Of a stretch of DNA of 14,755 nt, positions 14,037 through 14,755 are shown piece by piece. Each line of letters opens with the position of its first letter. The first letter of the stretch is position 1. Origin of the DNA: Sulfurospirillum sp. UBA6810 (GTDB lineage Bacteria; Campylobacterota; Campylobacteria; Campylobacterales; Sulfurospirillaceae); NCBI GenBank assembly GCA_002469305.1, contig DKEY01000128.1, positions 16,105 to 30,859 of the forward strand, given 5' to 3'. The notes below the pieces were generated by a model. That model made no database searches and was not told where the DNA came from. It saw only the letters and a list, made by a program, of their open reading frames with translations. The translations under genes and the position numbers were made by a program.

Positions 14037-14067
14037 AAGAGCGGGGAACTAGTCCCCCACTCCTCTT
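14037..14067 (-). terminator. Hairpin after pyk, possible terminator
   Basis: On the minus strand AAGAG...GGGGGACTAGTTCCCC...CTCTT forms a GC-rich inner stem (14043-14057) inside an AAGAG/CTCTT outer arm that begins at the pyk stop codon. No T-run follows, so it is an atypical terminator or an mRNA 3'-end stabiliser. A TACATGTAAG word (14030-14039) abuts and partly enters the distal arm. Confidence 0.45.
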
Positions 14068-14755
14068 AAAGTACCAAATCTTCGTAGTATTCTATTTGCT
14101 CTTTTTTAAGGATACGGATAAAGTTTGTACTTCCCTCAACACCCGTTGGATAACCAGCTGTGACGATGTAGGACTTACTTTTATCGATAAAACCTTTTTT
14201 AATTCCCTTTTGCATCGTATGTCCTAGCATAATATTGAGACTTCCTGTTTCTATGCTCATCACAGGATGAATACCCCATGCGATAGTAAGGGAGCGTGCA
14301 ACTCTATCATCATGAGTAACAGCGTAGATATCGCTTTTTATACGATAACGTGCAAGTTTTTTTGCACTCATACCTGAGCTCGTAAGACTAAAAACTGCTT
14401 CCACATTGAGTCGTTCTGCTAGTTTTGCTGTTGATTCTGAAACGATATCTGTTTCATCTAAAAACTCATATCTGTTAAATTTGTTATATGGGTAAACTTT
14501 TTCTGTCTCTTTGATAGTATTTGACATAACTGTTACAACATTGATAGGATTTGTACCTATCGCACTCTCTTCGCTTAACATCACAGCATCAGTTCCATCA
14601 AGTACAGCATTGGCAACGTCACTTATCTCAGCACGTGTTGCCATCTCTTTTTCAGCCATGGAGAGAAGCATCTGTGTTGCAGTGATAACTGGCTTTGAAA
14701 CAGCATTTGCTTTACGTATGATTTTCTTTTGGATACTTGGAACTTTATAGTAAGG
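14066..14755 (-). CDS. pyk: Pyruvate kinase, C-terminal 229 residues (cut by right edge)
   Basis: Final glycolytic enzyme, phosphoenolpyruvate plus ADP to pyruvate plus ATP. The open frame continues past the right edge; the ATG at 14671 is internal. The visible part starts PYYKVPSIQKKIIRKANAVS, then KPVITATQML and ATRAEISDVANAVLDGTDAV with MLSEESAIGTNP, the signature end of the catalytic barrel. The C-terminal regulatory domain runs from about FLDETDIVSESTAKLAERL to GYPTGVEGSTNFIRI. Family length is about 480, so roughly half is present. It runs parallel to msrP, separated by 85 nt with a hairpin; I see no functional link. Confidence 0.95.
   Translation of the reverse strand, partial: PYYKVPSIQKKIIRKANAVSKPVITATQMLLSMAEKEMATRAEISDVANAVLDGTDAVMLSEESAIGTNPINVVTVMSNTIKETEKVYPYNKFNRYEFLDETDIVSESTAKLAERLNVEAVFSLTSSGMSAKKLARYRIKSDIYAVTHDDRVARSLTIAWGIHPVMSIETGSLNIMLGHTMQKGIKKGFIDKSKSYIVTAGYPTGVEGSTNFIRILKKEQIEYYEDLVL

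Noticed and set aside
1..14755. CRISPR arrays, tRNA or rRNA genes, toxin-antitoxin or phage genes
   Set aside because: I looked on both strands and saw no regularly spaced repeats, RNA folds or signature proteins of these kinds.

Overview
All supported genes in this AT-rich window lie on the minus strand, so transcription runs from high to low coordinates. The protein styles (TctA/TctC transport, MsrPQ, CusA-type efflux, compact overlapping operons, low GC) point to a Campylobacterota (Epsilonproteobacteria) chromosome of the Sulfurimonas/Sulfurospirillum/Arcobacter kind. This is a judgement from sequence character, not a database match.

Layout in transcription order. (1) 14755-14066: C-terminal half of pyruvate kinase. 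(2) 13980-12473: msrP and msrQ, the periplasmic methionine sulfoxide reductase and its membrane haem partner. (3) 12472-12047: a gene-poor stretch with a 273-bp MITE-like element with near-perfect terminal inverted repeats, two copies of a repeated operator-like motif, and a possible truncated plus-strand reading frame. (4) 12034-6328: a carboxylate cassette of a LysR regulator, a TctC-type binding protein, a fused TctA-TctB transporter, and the two subunits of a [4Fe-4S] dehydratase closest to L(+)-tartrate dehydratase TtdA/TtdB. The cassette ends in a strong intrinsic terminator. (5) 6302-6224: a short remnant that encodes the last membrane helix of a second MsrQ. (6) 6223-4429: an OmpR-type response regulator and its histidine kinase. 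(7) 4346-1: a copper/silver efflux operon with a Met/His-rich FixH-like secreted protein, a CusC-like outer membrane channel, a CusB-like adaptor and a CusA-like RND pump cut by the left edge.

The main structural observation is that the 3' end of msrQ occurs twice: once in intact msrQ (12506-12553) and once just upstream of the response regulator (6249-6296), in the same orientation. The tartrate-type cassette lies exactly between the copies. The simplest reading is that msrP-msrQ-regulator-kinase-cus was once contiguous and the cassette was inserted at the msrQ 3' end. One two-component system would then have sat between protein-oxidation repair and copper efflux.

The second observation is a repeated word, TACATGTA, usually extended to TACATGTAAG in one orientation. 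It occurs nine times, eight of them outside the cassette. It has the look of a genome-wide signal (uptake-like or strand-polar) and would need a whole-genome count to establish.
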